From contig NZ_DATMFZ010000304.1 in assembly GCF_035556675.1 (NCBI RefSeq), forward strand, positions 1-27,130: a stretch of 27,130 nucleotides of DNA, in the 5' to 3' direction. Positions 18,029-25,479 of the stretch are shown here, piece by piece (the stretch's first letter is position 1; every line of letters begins with the position of its first letter). The translations under genes and the position numbers were made by a program. The notes beneath the pieces were generated by a model, which had not been told where the DNA came from, did not search any database, and worked only from the letters and a program-made list of their open reading frames with translations. This stretch comes from Geminicoccus sp035556675 (GTDB lineage Bacteria > Pseudomonadota > Alphaproteobacteria > Geminicoccales > Geminicoccaceae).

Positions 18029-18964
18029 ATGGCCCGCCATGCCCTCATCCTCGACTGCGATCCCGGCCAGGACGATGCCATCGCGATCCTGCTGGCGCTG
18101 GGGGCACAAGAGGAGATCGAGCTGCTGGCGATCACGGCGGTGGCCGGCAACGTGCCGCTCGGCCTGACCCGGGTGAACGCCCGCAAGATCCTGGAGCTGG
18201 CAGGCCGCGCGGACGTGCCGGTCCATGCCGGTTGCGACCGTCCCCTGGTCCGGCCGCTGGAGACCGCCGAGCACGTGCATGGCGAGACCGGGCTGAACGG
18301 TGCGGTGCTGCCGGAGCCGACCACCCCGCTGCGGGACGGCCACGCGGTCGACGCGATCATCGAGCTGGTGATGTCCCGCCCGCCCCGCACCGTGACGATC
18401 GCGGCGGTAGGCCCGCTCACCAACGTCGCCCTGGCCATCCGCAAGGAGCCGCATCTGGCCCAGCGGCTCCGGCAGATCGTGCTGATGGGCGGCGCCATCG
18501 AGCTCGGCAACATCACCCCCGCCGCCGAGTTCAACATCTATGTCGATCCGCATGCCGCCGACATCGTGTTCCGTTCGGGCGTGCCCCTGGTCATGTTCGG
18601 GCTGGACGTGACCCACCAGGTGCTGGTGACCGCGGAGCGCCTGGCACGGCTCCGCGCCAATGGCGGCCGGGTCGCGGAGGCCGTCCATGGACTGCTGGAC
18701 TTCTTCAACCGCTTCGACATGGAGCGCTACGACGCGCCGGGCGCGCCGCTGCACGACCCCTGCGTGATCGCCTGGCTGATCGACCCGACCCTGTTCGCCG
18801 GCAAGGACTGCCCGGTCGAGATCGAGCTGGAAGGCCGCTCGATCGGCCGGACCCTGGTGGACTGGTGGAACACCGACCGGCGCCCGGCCAACGCGACGGT
18901 CATGCGCGAGGTCGACGCCGACCGCTTCTTCACCCTGCTGACCGAACGCCTGGCCCGGCTCTGA
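18029..18964 (+). CDS. Nucleoside hydrolase, IunH/Rih family
   Basis: A 311-residue enzyme that hydrolyses ribonucleosides to the base and ribose for salvage. The calcium-binding signature is at the N-terminus: D9, D11, D15 and D16 in DCDPGQDDA. Other family blocks are VAGNVPLGLT, VHGETGLNG, VGPLTNVALA, IVLMGGA, PAAEFNIYVDPHAA and LHDPCVIAWL (with the C-terminal calcium/ribose aspartate). Length is usual. Which bases it accepts (inosine-uridine or pyrimidine-specific) cannot be told reliably. It begins 5 nt after the OmpA-type gene stop without its own strong ribosome site, so it is probably translated by coupling at the end of that operon. Its role has no obvious link to the envelope genes before it. 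Confidence 0.94.
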   Translation: MARHALILDCDPGQDDAIAILLALGAQEEIELLAITAVAGNVPLGLTRVNARKILELAGRADVPVHAGCDRPLVRPLETAEHVHGETGLNGAVLPEPTTPLRDGHAVDAIIELVMSRPPRTVTIAAVGPLTNVALAIRKEPHLAQRLRQIVLMGGAIELGNITPAAEFNIYVDPHAADIVFRSGVPLVMFGLDVTHQVLVTAERLARLRANGGRVAEAVHGLLDFFNRFDMERYDAPGAPLHDPCVIAWLIDPTLFAGKDCPVEIELEGRSIGRTLVDWWNTDRRPANATVMREVDADRFFTLLTERLARL

Positions 18965-19069
18965 CGCCGGCAGGCACCGACGCGGCAACGTAACACACGG
19001 CCGCGAAGCATGTTCGGCCACAGGACGGGCTGCCTCGTCCGGCTGCCTTCCGAAGGATCGCGATCGGCT

Positions 19070-19096
19070 GGCCAGGGCCCACATGCGGCCCTGGCC
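19070..19096. terminator. Terminator-like hairpin between convergent genes
   Basis: Perfect 10-bp inverted repeat (GGCCAGGGCC at 19070-19079 with 19087-19096) and a 7-nt loop. It is in the 261-nt gap between the nucleoside hydrolase (plus) and the dioxygenase (minus), where it could stop transcription from either side. No U-tract is present, and nothing else is recognisable in this gap. Confidence 0.55.
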
Positions 19097-19225
19097 CTGT
19101 ACGTCCCTCACGGCGAGGCCGAGCGCTTCATCCAGACGCCATGACGCGGTGAGGCTCCATCTTCCCTGCCAGAACGCGAACCAACGATCAGCACCCGCGC
19201 AGACCGGACCAGACAGCATGCCCCT

Positions 19226-20179
19226 TCAGAGCGGCTTCAGCCCCGCCTCGATCTCCCGGCGGCGCGGCTCCAGGAAGGGTGGCAGCGCCAGGGTTTCGCC
19301 CAGGCGGTCGGGTGGCTCGTCGGTGGCAAAGCCCGGCCCGTCCGTGGCGATCTCGACCAGGATGCCGTTCGGCTCGCGGAGATAGAGCGAGCGGAAATAG
19401 TAGCGGTCGACCGGGCCGCTGGAGGGCACGCCCATCCGGCGCAGGCGCTCGGCCCAGGCTTCGTAGTCGGCGTCGGGGGTGCGGAACGCGATGTGGTGGA
19501 CGCTGCCGGCGCCCTGGGCAGCCGGGCGCAGATGGGGCTCCAGGCGGACATGCAGCTCGCCCTCGGGGCCGGCATCGGGCGTGCTGAACACTTCCGTCTG
19601 GACCGGCGGCCCGTCCACGGTGGCCGGGCCGCGATAGCCGCGCCGGTGGACCAGGCCCAGCACCTCGGTAAGCACCCGTTCGCTGGGCCGCAGATCCGGC
19701 ACGCTCATCACGAGCGGACCCAGACCGCGGATCTGATACGGCATCGGCACCGGGCTCGCCTGCCAGGGATGCGAGTCACCCGCACCGCCATCGTCCACCA
19801 GGCACAGGCGCTGGCCCTCGGGATCCTCGAAGTCGAGCACGGCCCGGCCGTCGCGCTCCTCGACCACCCCGTGCGCCACACCCGCCCGGGCGAACCGGTC
19901 CCGCCACCATGCCAGCGCGTCGCTGCCGGCGACCCGCAGGCCGGTGCGCACGAGGTCATGGCTGCCGGGCACGCGCGGCCCGACCGGCCAGTCGAAGAAG
20001 GTGAGGTCGGTGCCCGGGGCGGCGATCCCGTCGGCATAGAACAGGTGATAGGCGCGCACGTCATCCTGGTTGACCGTCTTCTTGACCAGCCGCATGCCGA
20101 GCAGGCCGGTGTAAAAGTGAAGGTTGCCGGGCGCATCGGCGGTGATCGCGGTGACGTGGTGGATGCCGGCGAGACGCAT
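19226..20179 (-). CDS. Ring-cleaving dioxygenase, two-domain VOC (glyoxalase) family
   Basis: A 317-residue protein with two vicinal-oxygen-chelate modules. The Fe(II)-binding triad can be read as H8 (GIHHVTAI), H228 or H229 (SVHHIAFR) and E276 (GILVEIATD), which matches the MhqO/LinE/PcpA-type hydroquinone dioxygenases. These open para-diphenols with O2; the exact substrate is unknown. The frame allows a GTG at 20185, but the ATG at 20179 lies 5 nt behind a good GGGAG site that would overlap the GTG, so I chose the ATG. It is a single gene, divergent from the ABC transporter genes, and a 9-bp inverted repeat just upstream may be a regulator site. No other aromatic-degradation genes are in the window, so a role in quinone detoxification is as likely as catabolism. 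Confidence 0.88.
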   Translation of the reverse strand: MRLAGIHHVTAITADAPGNLHFYTGLLGMRLVKKTVNQDDVRAYHLFYADGIAAPGTDLTFFDWPVGPRVPGSHDLVRTGLRVAGSDALAWWRDRFARAGVAHGVVEERDGRAVLDFEDPEGQRLCLVDDGGAGDSHPWQASPVPMPYQIRGLGPLVMSVPDLRPSERVLTEVLGLVHRRGYRGPATVDGPPVQTEVFSTPDAGPEGELHVRLEPHLRPAAQGAGSVHHIAFRTPDADYEAWAERLRRMGVPSSGPVDRYYFRSLYLREPNGILVEIATDGPGFATDEPPDRLGETLALPPFLEPRRREIEAGLKPL

Positions 20180-20203
20180 GGCCACTCCCGTTCGGGCGCT
20201 GGT

Positions 20204-20227
20204 CGCCCTGCCGGTCCTGGCAGGGCG
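20204..20227. promoter_or_regulatory. Inverted repeat in the dioxygenase upstream region
   Basis: CGCCCTGCC (20204-20212) and GGCAGGGCG (20219-20227) are perfect 9-bp arms around a 6-nt spacer, 25 nt upstream of the dioxygenase ATG. Homologous mhq genes are controlled by MarR- or LysR-type regulators, so an operator is possible; an mRNA hairpin in the leader is the alternative. Confidence 0.35.
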
Positions 20228-20396
20228 CCGGCCTTCCTTTGCCAGTTAGGGTGCGGCCGCCGCCAGGCAAGCCGCCCGCTCCCTTGCCCGGCCCGTTGCC
20301 CACCCCTTGCATGGCCGTGCGCAGGCGGTAGAGCTTGCGCGCACCCTTCACCGAGCGGCCAAGGAGGCCGGCAAGCTGACGCCTTCTCCCGAGGTC

Positions 20397-21479
20397 ATGG
20401 TCCGCGTGGCGGGCGTGACCAAGCGCTATGGCCATGCGGTCGCCTGCGAGGACGTCTCGTTCGAGCTGGAGCGCGGCCGCTTTCTCACCGTGCTGGGACC
20501 ATCCGGCTCCGGCAAGACCACCATCCTGCGCGCGATCGCGGGCTTCCTCACCCCCGACCAGGGCCGGATCGAGGTGCACGGCATCCCGGTGGAGGCGCTG
20601 CCCCCCTACCGGCGCAAGGTCGGGATGGTGTTCCAGAAGCTGGCGCTGTTCCCGCACCTGACCGCGGCGGGGAACGTGGCCTACCCCTTGCACATGCGCC
20701 ACATCCCCAAGGCGGAGATCCGGCCGAGGGTCGAGCGCTACCTGGAGCTGGTGCAGCTGGGCGGGCTGGGCGAGCGGCGGATCCAGGAATTGTCGGGCGG
20801 CCAGCAGCAGCGGGTCGCAATCGCGCGGGCGCTGGTGTTCGAGCCCGACCTGCTCCTGCTTGACGAGCCGCTGGCAGCACTGGACCGCAAGCTGCGCGAG
20901 GAGATGCAGCTGGAGTTCCGGCGCATCCAGCAGGAGCTGGGCGTGACCACGATCAACGTCACCCACGACCAGCGCGAGGCGCTGGTGATGTCCGACCGGA
21001 TCCTGGTGATGGCGAACGGGCGGGTGCGCCAGGACGCCCCGCCGGAGATCACCTATGGCCGGCCGGCGGACCGGTTCGTCGCGGGCTTCCTGGGGCTCAC
21101 CAACTTCCTGCCCGGCAGCTTCCTGGGCCTGGACGCGGACGGCCGGGCGCGGGTGCAGGTCGGCGATACCGAGCTGCTGGCCTGCGCCCCTGCGACGGCG
21201 CTGAGCCCGGGCGCGCCGGTCGACCTCGCGATCCGTGCCGAGCGGATCCGGCTGGGCAGCGCGCCCGGCCATCAGGCGGTGCTGGAGGAAGTGATCTTCG
21301 AGGGCGACCGGCGGGTGCTGGGCGTGCGCCTGCCGGCCCTGGCCGACCTGCACTTGCAATTGTTCGACACGGGCGGGCCGGGGGGCCCGCTCCCGCCGTC
21401 AGGCGGGACGGTGACGGTCGGCTGGTCACCCGACGACCTGCTGCCGTTTCCCGGAGCTTCGAGAGGAGGGAATCAATGA
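20397..21479 (+). CDS. ABC transporter ATP-binding protein, PotA/spermidine-putrescine type
   Basis: A 360-residue ATPase. Walker A GPSGSGKTT, Q-loop VGMVFQKLALFP, signature LSGGQQQR, Walker B LLLLDEPLAALD and the switch histidine in NVTHDQREAL are complete. A C-terminal TOBE-type regulatory domain follows (about 245-355), as in PotA, FbpC and CysA-like importers. I give the ATG at 20397, but its ribosome site is poor (GAGG only 2 nt away). A strong AAGGAGG at 20361-20367 instead faces a CTG at 20376, and a TTG at 20307 is also in frame. The gene ends by overlapping the binding-protein start (ATGA). No permease gene is present, although importers of this class need one or two. Confidence 0.9.
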   Translation: MVRVAGVTKRYGHAVACEDVSFELERGRFLTVLGPSGSGKTTILRAIAGFLTPDQGRIEVHGIPVEALPPYRRKVGMVFQKLALFPHLTAAGNVAYPLHMRHIPKAEIRPRVERYLELVQLGGLGERRIQELSGGQQQRVAIARALVFEPDLLLLDEPLAALDRKLREEMQLEFRRIQQELGVTTINVTHDQREALVMSDRILVMANGRVRQDAPPEITYGRPADRFVAGFLGLTNFLPGSFLGLDADGRARVQVGDTELLACAPATALSPGAPVDLAIRAERIRLGSAPGHQAVLEEVIFEGDRRVLGVRLPALADLHLQLFDTGGPGGPLPPSGGTVTVGWSPDDLLPFPGASRGGNQ

Positions 21480-22567
21480 ACCAATTCAGGATCGGCCGCA
21501 GGATGGCCCTGGCCGGCACCGGTGCCCTGCTCGGCACCGCCATGCTGGCGAGGCCGAGCCTTGCGCAGGACGCGCCGGACAAGCCGGCCGAGCTGATCGT
21601 GCGCGCCTGGGGCGGGGTCTGGGTGGATTCGCTGGACAAGGGGGTGAGCCAGCCCTTCACCGAAGCCACCGGCATCCGCGTGCGCCACGACCTCACCGAG
21701 GACAACGAGATCCAGCCCAAGATCTGGCAGGCGGCAGCACAGGGCCGAGTCCCGCCGATCCACGTCAACTGGGACACGACCGTGAACGCCACCAAGTCGG
21801 CGCTGCGCGGCGTGACCGAGGACCTGTCGGACCTGCCGAACCTCGCCACCGCCTTCGACGGTGCGCGGCCGAAGGGGCTGGAGGGCGTGCCGATCGTCAA
21901 CACCTACTCCTATGTCTATGTGCTGGCCTATGCCGACGAGGCCTTCCCGGACGGCCCGCCGGACAGCTGGCAGGTGATGACCGACCCGAAGTTCAAGGGC
22001 CGGATCGCGCTCTATGACGACGGGATCGGCTTCCACTTCCCCGCCCAGGTCGCCGGCGGCGGCAAGGTCGAGGACATCCCGGGGAACATGCAGCCGGCCT
22101 GGGACTTCATGGAGAAGGTGAAGCAGAACGAGCCGCTGCTGGGTGAGGATCCGGACTTCACCACCTGGTTCCAGAACGGCGAGATCGACCTCGCCTGCAC
22201 CATCATCAGCAATGCCCGCGAGGCCAAGAAGAACGGCATCCCGGTAAGCTGGACGGTGCCCAAGGAAGGCGCGAAGGTCGACACGGACGGGCTGTGGGTG
22301 CCCAAGGGCCTGCCCGAGAACGAGCTCTACTGGGCTAGGCAGTACGTGAACTTCGCCCTGTCGAAGGACGCGCAGCAGGTCTGGTGCGACGGGCTGGGCC
22401 TGCCGGGCATGGTGCCGGGCCTGACCCCGCCCGCCGACCTGGCCGGCGACCCGGCCTATCCGACCACGCCTGAGGACTTCGCGCGGCTGATCTCGATCCC
22501 GACCAGGGTGCAGGTCGAGAACGAGAGCGAGTGGTTCGCCAGGTTCAAGGACATCATGCAGGGCTGA
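21476..22567 (+). CDS. Extracellular solute-binding protein, PotD-like
   Basis: A 363-residue periplasmic binding protein of the polyamine/iron/sulfate group-1 type. The N-terminus has a twin-arginine-like signal (GRRMALAGTGALLGTAML, cleavage near SLA|QDA). The mature sequence starts ELIVRAWGGVWVDS, typical of PotD-like proteins, with NTYSYVYVLAY and a DGLWVPKG stretch near the C-terminal lobe. It is probably Tat-exported. The ATG at 21476 is preceded by GAGAGGAGGG and overlaps the ATPase stop by 4 nt. The substrate cannot be read from sequence; polyamines or related cations are a guess from the family. A strong hairpin follows at once, so no permease is co-transcribed downstream. Confidence 0.9.
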   Translation: MNQFRIGRRMALAGTGALLGTAMLARPSLAQDAPDKPAELIVRAWGGVWVDSLDKGVSQPFTEATGIRVRHDLTEDNEIQPKIWQAAAQGRVPPIHVNWDTTVNATKSALRGVTEDLSDLPNLATAFDGARPKGLEGVPIVNTYSYVYVLAYADEAFPDGPPDSWQVMTDPKFKGRIALYDDGIGFHFPAQVAGGGKVEDIPGNMQPAWDFMEKVKQNEPLLGEDPDFTTWFQNGEIDLACTIISNAREAKKNGIPVSWTVPKEGAKVDTDGLWVPKGLPENELYWARQYVNFALSKDAQQVWCDGLGLPGMVPGLTPPADLAGDPAYPTTPEDFARLISIPTRVQVENESEWFARFKDIMQG

Positions 22568-22622
22568 GCCGGCAGCCTCGCCGGCGCGGTCGCGGCCATG
22601 CCGCGGGCGCGCCGGAGCCGGC
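22568..22622. terminator. Long nested terminator hairpin
   Basis: Immediately after the binding-protein stop: outer GCCGGC arms (22568-22573 with 22617-22622), middle 8-bp arms (22581-22588 with 22608-22615) and inner 6-bp arms (22591-22596 with 22600-22605) around a 3-nt loop. This is the strongest hairpin in the window. It is probably the terminator of the ABC genes and lies opposite the end of the convergent tRNA-Gln. Confidence 0.7.
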
Positions 22623-22728
22623 ATTCCGGCAGACGCCGACGAATCCAGCCGCAATGATTCTCACCTGCCAGTGTCGTGGCAGCTGATGATCGACCGGTAA
22701 TGCTGGGAAGCTGGCCGGGCCGGAGAGT

Positions 22729-22802
22729 TGGCTGGGGGACCTGGATTCGAACCAGGATTAACCGGGTCAGAGCCGGTCGTTCTACCGTTGAACTATCCCC
22801 CA
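22729..22802 (-). tRNA. tRNA-Gln (anticodon CUG)
   Basis: A complete 74-nt cloverleaf. The 7-bp acceptor stem is perfect (TGGGGGA with TCCCCCA). The discriminator is G and CCA is encoded (22731-22729). The D-arm holds AACGGTAGAA. The anticodon stem ACCGG/CCGGT closes the loop CTCTGAC, giving anticodon CTG for glutamine codon CAG. The T-arm has GGTTCGAATCC. The 5' end lies 20 nt beyond the stop of the CCA-adding enzyme gene on the same strand, so it may be cut out of that transcript by RNase P. Confidence 0.97.
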
Positions 22803-22822
22803 ACGGCCGTGCGAGCGGGTGA

Positions 22823-24085
22823 TTAGGGGTCTGGCGGAGGTTCGTCAAGCCGGTAACGTGCGGAGAGTTCGGCAAGACATGCCTGCCGGTCCGGCCGCAT
22901 GTCCCGGTCCAGCCACCAGGCCTCGACCGCGCGCAGGAGCGTGCCGACCTTGGGCCCCGGCCGCATCCCGAGCGCCAGTGCGTCGCGCCCGCCGATCGGG
23001 AACTCCGGACGGGCCCAGGCGCGGGCGAGCGCCAGCGACGCCCTCACCGCCTCCGGGCCCAGCCCCCGTGCCGCTGCGGCCAGCAGGAACCGGTCCCGCC
23101 AGGCTTCGGTGCCGCCTTCCCGGTACCACCGGCGCTGGAGGTCCGCCGGCGCCTCGTCCAGCGGCGGCGCCGCCTCGCCCAGGGCAGCCTCCAGCCGGCG
23201 GCTCTCGGCAGACGACAGGCGCAGTTGCAAGGCGAGCCGCTCGCCCCGCCCCGGTACCGGCCACGGCTCGTGGAACAGGGCCGCCAGGCGCAGGAGCGGG
23301 TCGGCATCGGGGGCAAGGCGCAGGAGCGGCGCCAGCCGGCCGGCCTCGGCATCCTCCATGGCGAGCGCCGCCAGGATGCCGCCGTCCGCCATCGCCTGGA
23401 GGCTGGCCAGGACGTTCTGGCCGGCCAGCAGCTTCAGCAGTTCCTTGGCGACCCGCTCGGCGCTCAGGCTCTGGAGGAGTGCCGCATGCCGGATGCAGGC
23501 GGCGAGGCCTGAGGGATCGGGTGCCGCGCCGCCGAACCGGGCGAAGAAGCGGAAGAAGCGCAGGATGCGCAGATGGTCCTCCAGGATCCGCCGCTCCGGC
23601 TCGCCTACGAAGCGTACGCGCCGGGCCCGCAGGTCGGCGAGACCGCCCAACGGGTCGACCAGCTCACCGTCCGGGCGGGCGTAGAGGGCGTTGATCGTGA
23701 AGTCGCGACGGCCGGCGTCCTCGGCGAGGCTGCCGCCGAACGCAACCACCGCATGGCGGCCATCGGTGGCGACGTCCCGGCGCAGCGTCGTGACCTCGAA
23801 CGGCCGGCCCTCTGCCACCACCGTGACCGTGCCGTGCTCGATGCCGGTGGGGATGGCCTTCAGCCTGGCCGCCGTCGCTGAGGCTGCGACCCGTTCGGGC
23901 AGCAGGTCGGTAGTGAGGTCGATGTCGAGCGCGGCATCGTGCCGGCCTGGTGCCAGCAGGCTGTCGCGCACGCAGCCGCCCACGAACCAGCACTGGCCGC
24001 CGCCTTCGGTCAGCGCCGCCACCACCAGGCGGGTGCTCGTCCAGCCGAGCCAGGGAGCATCGAGCCGCATGGGCAGACTGCTCAT
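22823..24085 (-). CDS. cca: CCA-adding enzyme / poly(A) polymerase family nucleotidyltransferase
   Basis: A 420-residue class II nucleotidyltransferase that adds or repairs CCA at tRNA 3' ends. The head domain shows GGCVRD (36-41), the metal-binding DID (54-56), and RRDFTINA (126-133), which contributes to template-independent nucleotide choice. The neck motif RILRFFRF is at 173-180. The C-terminal helical body is as long as in alphaproteobacterial relatives. The family also contains poly(A) polymerases; with only sequence, CCA addition is the default call. The ATG at 24085 overlaps the Nudix stop (ATGA), so translation is coupled. It is followed after 20 nt by tRNA-Gln, which already encodes CCA. 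Confidence 0.93.
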   Translation of the reverse strand: MSSLPMRLDAPWLGWTSTRLVVAALTEGGGQCWFVGGCVRDSLLAPGRHDAALDIDLTTDLLPERVAASATAARLKAIPTGIEHGTVTVVAEGRPFEVTTLRRDVATDGRHAVVAFGGSLAEDAGRRDFTINALYARPDGELVDPLGGLADLRARRVRFVGEPERRILEDHLRILRFFRFFARFGGAAPDPSGLAACIRHAALLQSLSAERVAKELLKLLAGQNVLASLQAMADGGILAALAMEDAEAGRLAPLLRLAPDADPLLRLAALFHEPWPVPGRGERLALQLRLSSAESRRLEAALGEAAPPLDEAPADLQRRWYREGGTEAWRDRFLLAAAARGLGPEAVRASLALARAWARPEFPIGGRDALALGMRPGPKVGTLLRAVEAWWLDRDMRPDRQACLAELSARYRLDEPPPDP

Positions 24086-24726
24086 GGCCGCCAACGCAGG
24101 AGCTGCACGAAGTTGACGATGATCCCGGCCGTGGCGCCCCAGACGTGCCGGCCGTTCCAGGGCAGCGTCCAGTAGGTGCGCAGCCGACCGTCGCGCATCC
24201 GCTGCTCGCGATGGTGGTTGGCGAGGTTGACCGCGAACTCCAGCGGCATCTCGAACACGTCGGCCACCTCGAACGGGTCGGGGATCCACGCGGCGCTGGG
24301 CCGGATCCAGCCGACCACCGGATGGATGCGGAACCCGGTCACCGTGTCGTAGGGTTCGAGCTCGCCCAGCACCTCCACATCGTCCGGCCGCAGCCCGATC
24401 TCCTCCTCCGCCTCGCGCAGCGCGGTGGCAGCCGGGTCGGGATCGCTCGATTCCATCCGTCCGCCCGGGAAGCTCACCTGGCCGGCATGATGGCGCAGAT
24501 GCGCGGTGCGGGTGGTGAGCAGGAGGAACGGCCCGCCCGGCCGCTCGACCAGGCCCACCAGCACGGCTGCCGGTCGCGGCAGGCCTGGTGGGCGCAGCTC
24601 CTCGAACCCTTCGTCGCCACGGTTCAGGCTCTCCGCCAGGCGCTGGGGCACGGGCCGGACCCGCTCCAGCCGGGCGCGCAGCAAGGCCGGGTCACGCCAG
24701 GCTGCCGCCAGCTCCACCTCCTTCAA
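24082..24726 (-). CDS. CoA pyrophosphatase-type Nudix hydrolase
   Basis: A 214-residue Nudix enzyme. The NudL/CoA-pyrophosphatase signature LLTTRTAHLRHHAGQVSFPG precedes the Nudix box (about 88-112), which ends REAEEEIGL and holds the metal-binding glutamates. It should cleave CoA or related dinucleotides to 3',5'-ADP and phosphopantetheine. The start is unusual: no ATG is available. A TTG at 24726 overlaps the upstream stop (TTGA) with GGAG 7 nt before it, while a stronger AAGGAGG lies just after it, 5 nt before a CTG at 24711. I report the TTG. The gene is coupled to the CCA enzyme gene downstream by a 4-nt ATGA overlap. Confidence 0.9.
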   Translation of the reverse strand: MKEVELAAAWRDPALLRARLERVRPVPQRLAESLNRGDEGFEELRPPGLPRPAAVLVGLVERPGGPFLLLTTRTAHLRHHAGQVSFPGGRMESSDPDPAATALREAEEEIGLRPDDVEVLGELEPYDTVTGFRIHPVVGWIRPSAAWIPDPFEVADVFEMPLEFAVNLANHHREQRMRDGRLRTYWTLPWNGRHVWGATAGIIVNFVQLLRWRP

Positions 24727-25256
24727 GCCGTGTCTCCATCGGCCGCCAGGGACGAGAGGTCGTGGCGATGGCCGCCGGCCCACAGGCCCACCGGCCCGTC
24801 CGGCCCGCTGTCCTCGATGGCCAGCTCCAGGAGCTGGTACCAGACCGGCCGGGCCAGCGCCGCCTCCAGGCCACCGTCGAGCTGAACGTAGAGGCGCGGC
24901 CCGCCATCGGGCCCCTGCCCGCTGCGCAGCCCGTGCTCGGGGCCGAGCTCGACCCAGCGGTCCAGGTTGGTGCGCAGCCGGACCCGCCGCGCCTGCCCCT
25001 CGCCCGTCACCTCCGCCTCGACCGCCAGGAACGGCGCGTCGGCGACCTCGACCCGGCCGCGCTCGACCGGCGTCACCAGCCAGTAGCTGCCGTCCGGCTC
25101 GCGCCTCAGCACCGAGGCGAACAGCCGGACCAGTGGCTGCCGGTCGATCCGCGAGCCGTGGTAATGCCAGCTCCCGTCCGCCTCGATCCGCAGGTCGAGA
25201 TTGCCGCAGTCGATCATCGGCCTGGTAGCGCCGCCTCCCGGCCCGCCCTCGCTCAA
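24723..25256 (-). CDS. DUF1285 family protein
   Basis: The protein matches DUF1285, a small family of cytoplasmic beta-rich proteins of unknown function. Recognisable blocks are CGNLDLRIEADGSWHYHGS, RQPLVRLFASVLRR, YWLVTPVERGRVEV and DAPFLAVEAEV, followed by NLDRWVELG and the C-terminal VWYQLLELAI. I give the TTG at 25256, 7 nt after AGGAG (177 residues). An ATG at 25301 is in frame but has no spaced ribosome site, and a GTG at 25262 touches the AGGAG directly. Homologues often begin further upstream of the CGNLD block, so the ATG remains possible. It is the first gene of the DUF1285-Nudix-CCA chain and is divergent from MoxR, a conserved arrangement in alphaproteobacteria as far as I recall. 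Confidence 0.85.
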   Translation of the reverse strand: MSEGGPGGGATRPMIDCGNLDLRIEADGSWHYHGSRIDRQPLVRLFASVLRREPDGSYWLVTPVERGRVEVADAPFLAVEAEVTGEGQARRVRLRTNLDRWVELGPEHGLRSGQGPDGGPRLYVQLDGGLEAALARPVWYQLLELAIEDSGPDGPVGLWAGGHRHDLSSLAADGDTA

Positions 25257-25479
25257 GTCCACTCTCCTGTCCCGCTCCTGGCCACCCTGCGGCCGAACCA
25301 TCCTGCCGCGTTGCGCGTCGAGGTGGAAACGCCGATCCTGTGGTCATATGTGTGTTGGGTGCAGGTGGTCGAGCAAGACCGGCCGCTCCCGCACGGCCGG
25401 CACCGGTCCTGCTGCCCGCGCCGCCGGGCCGCTCCGGGATGCCAGGCCTTCGTTTCGCGATCTTGCCGATGGAGGGCGG

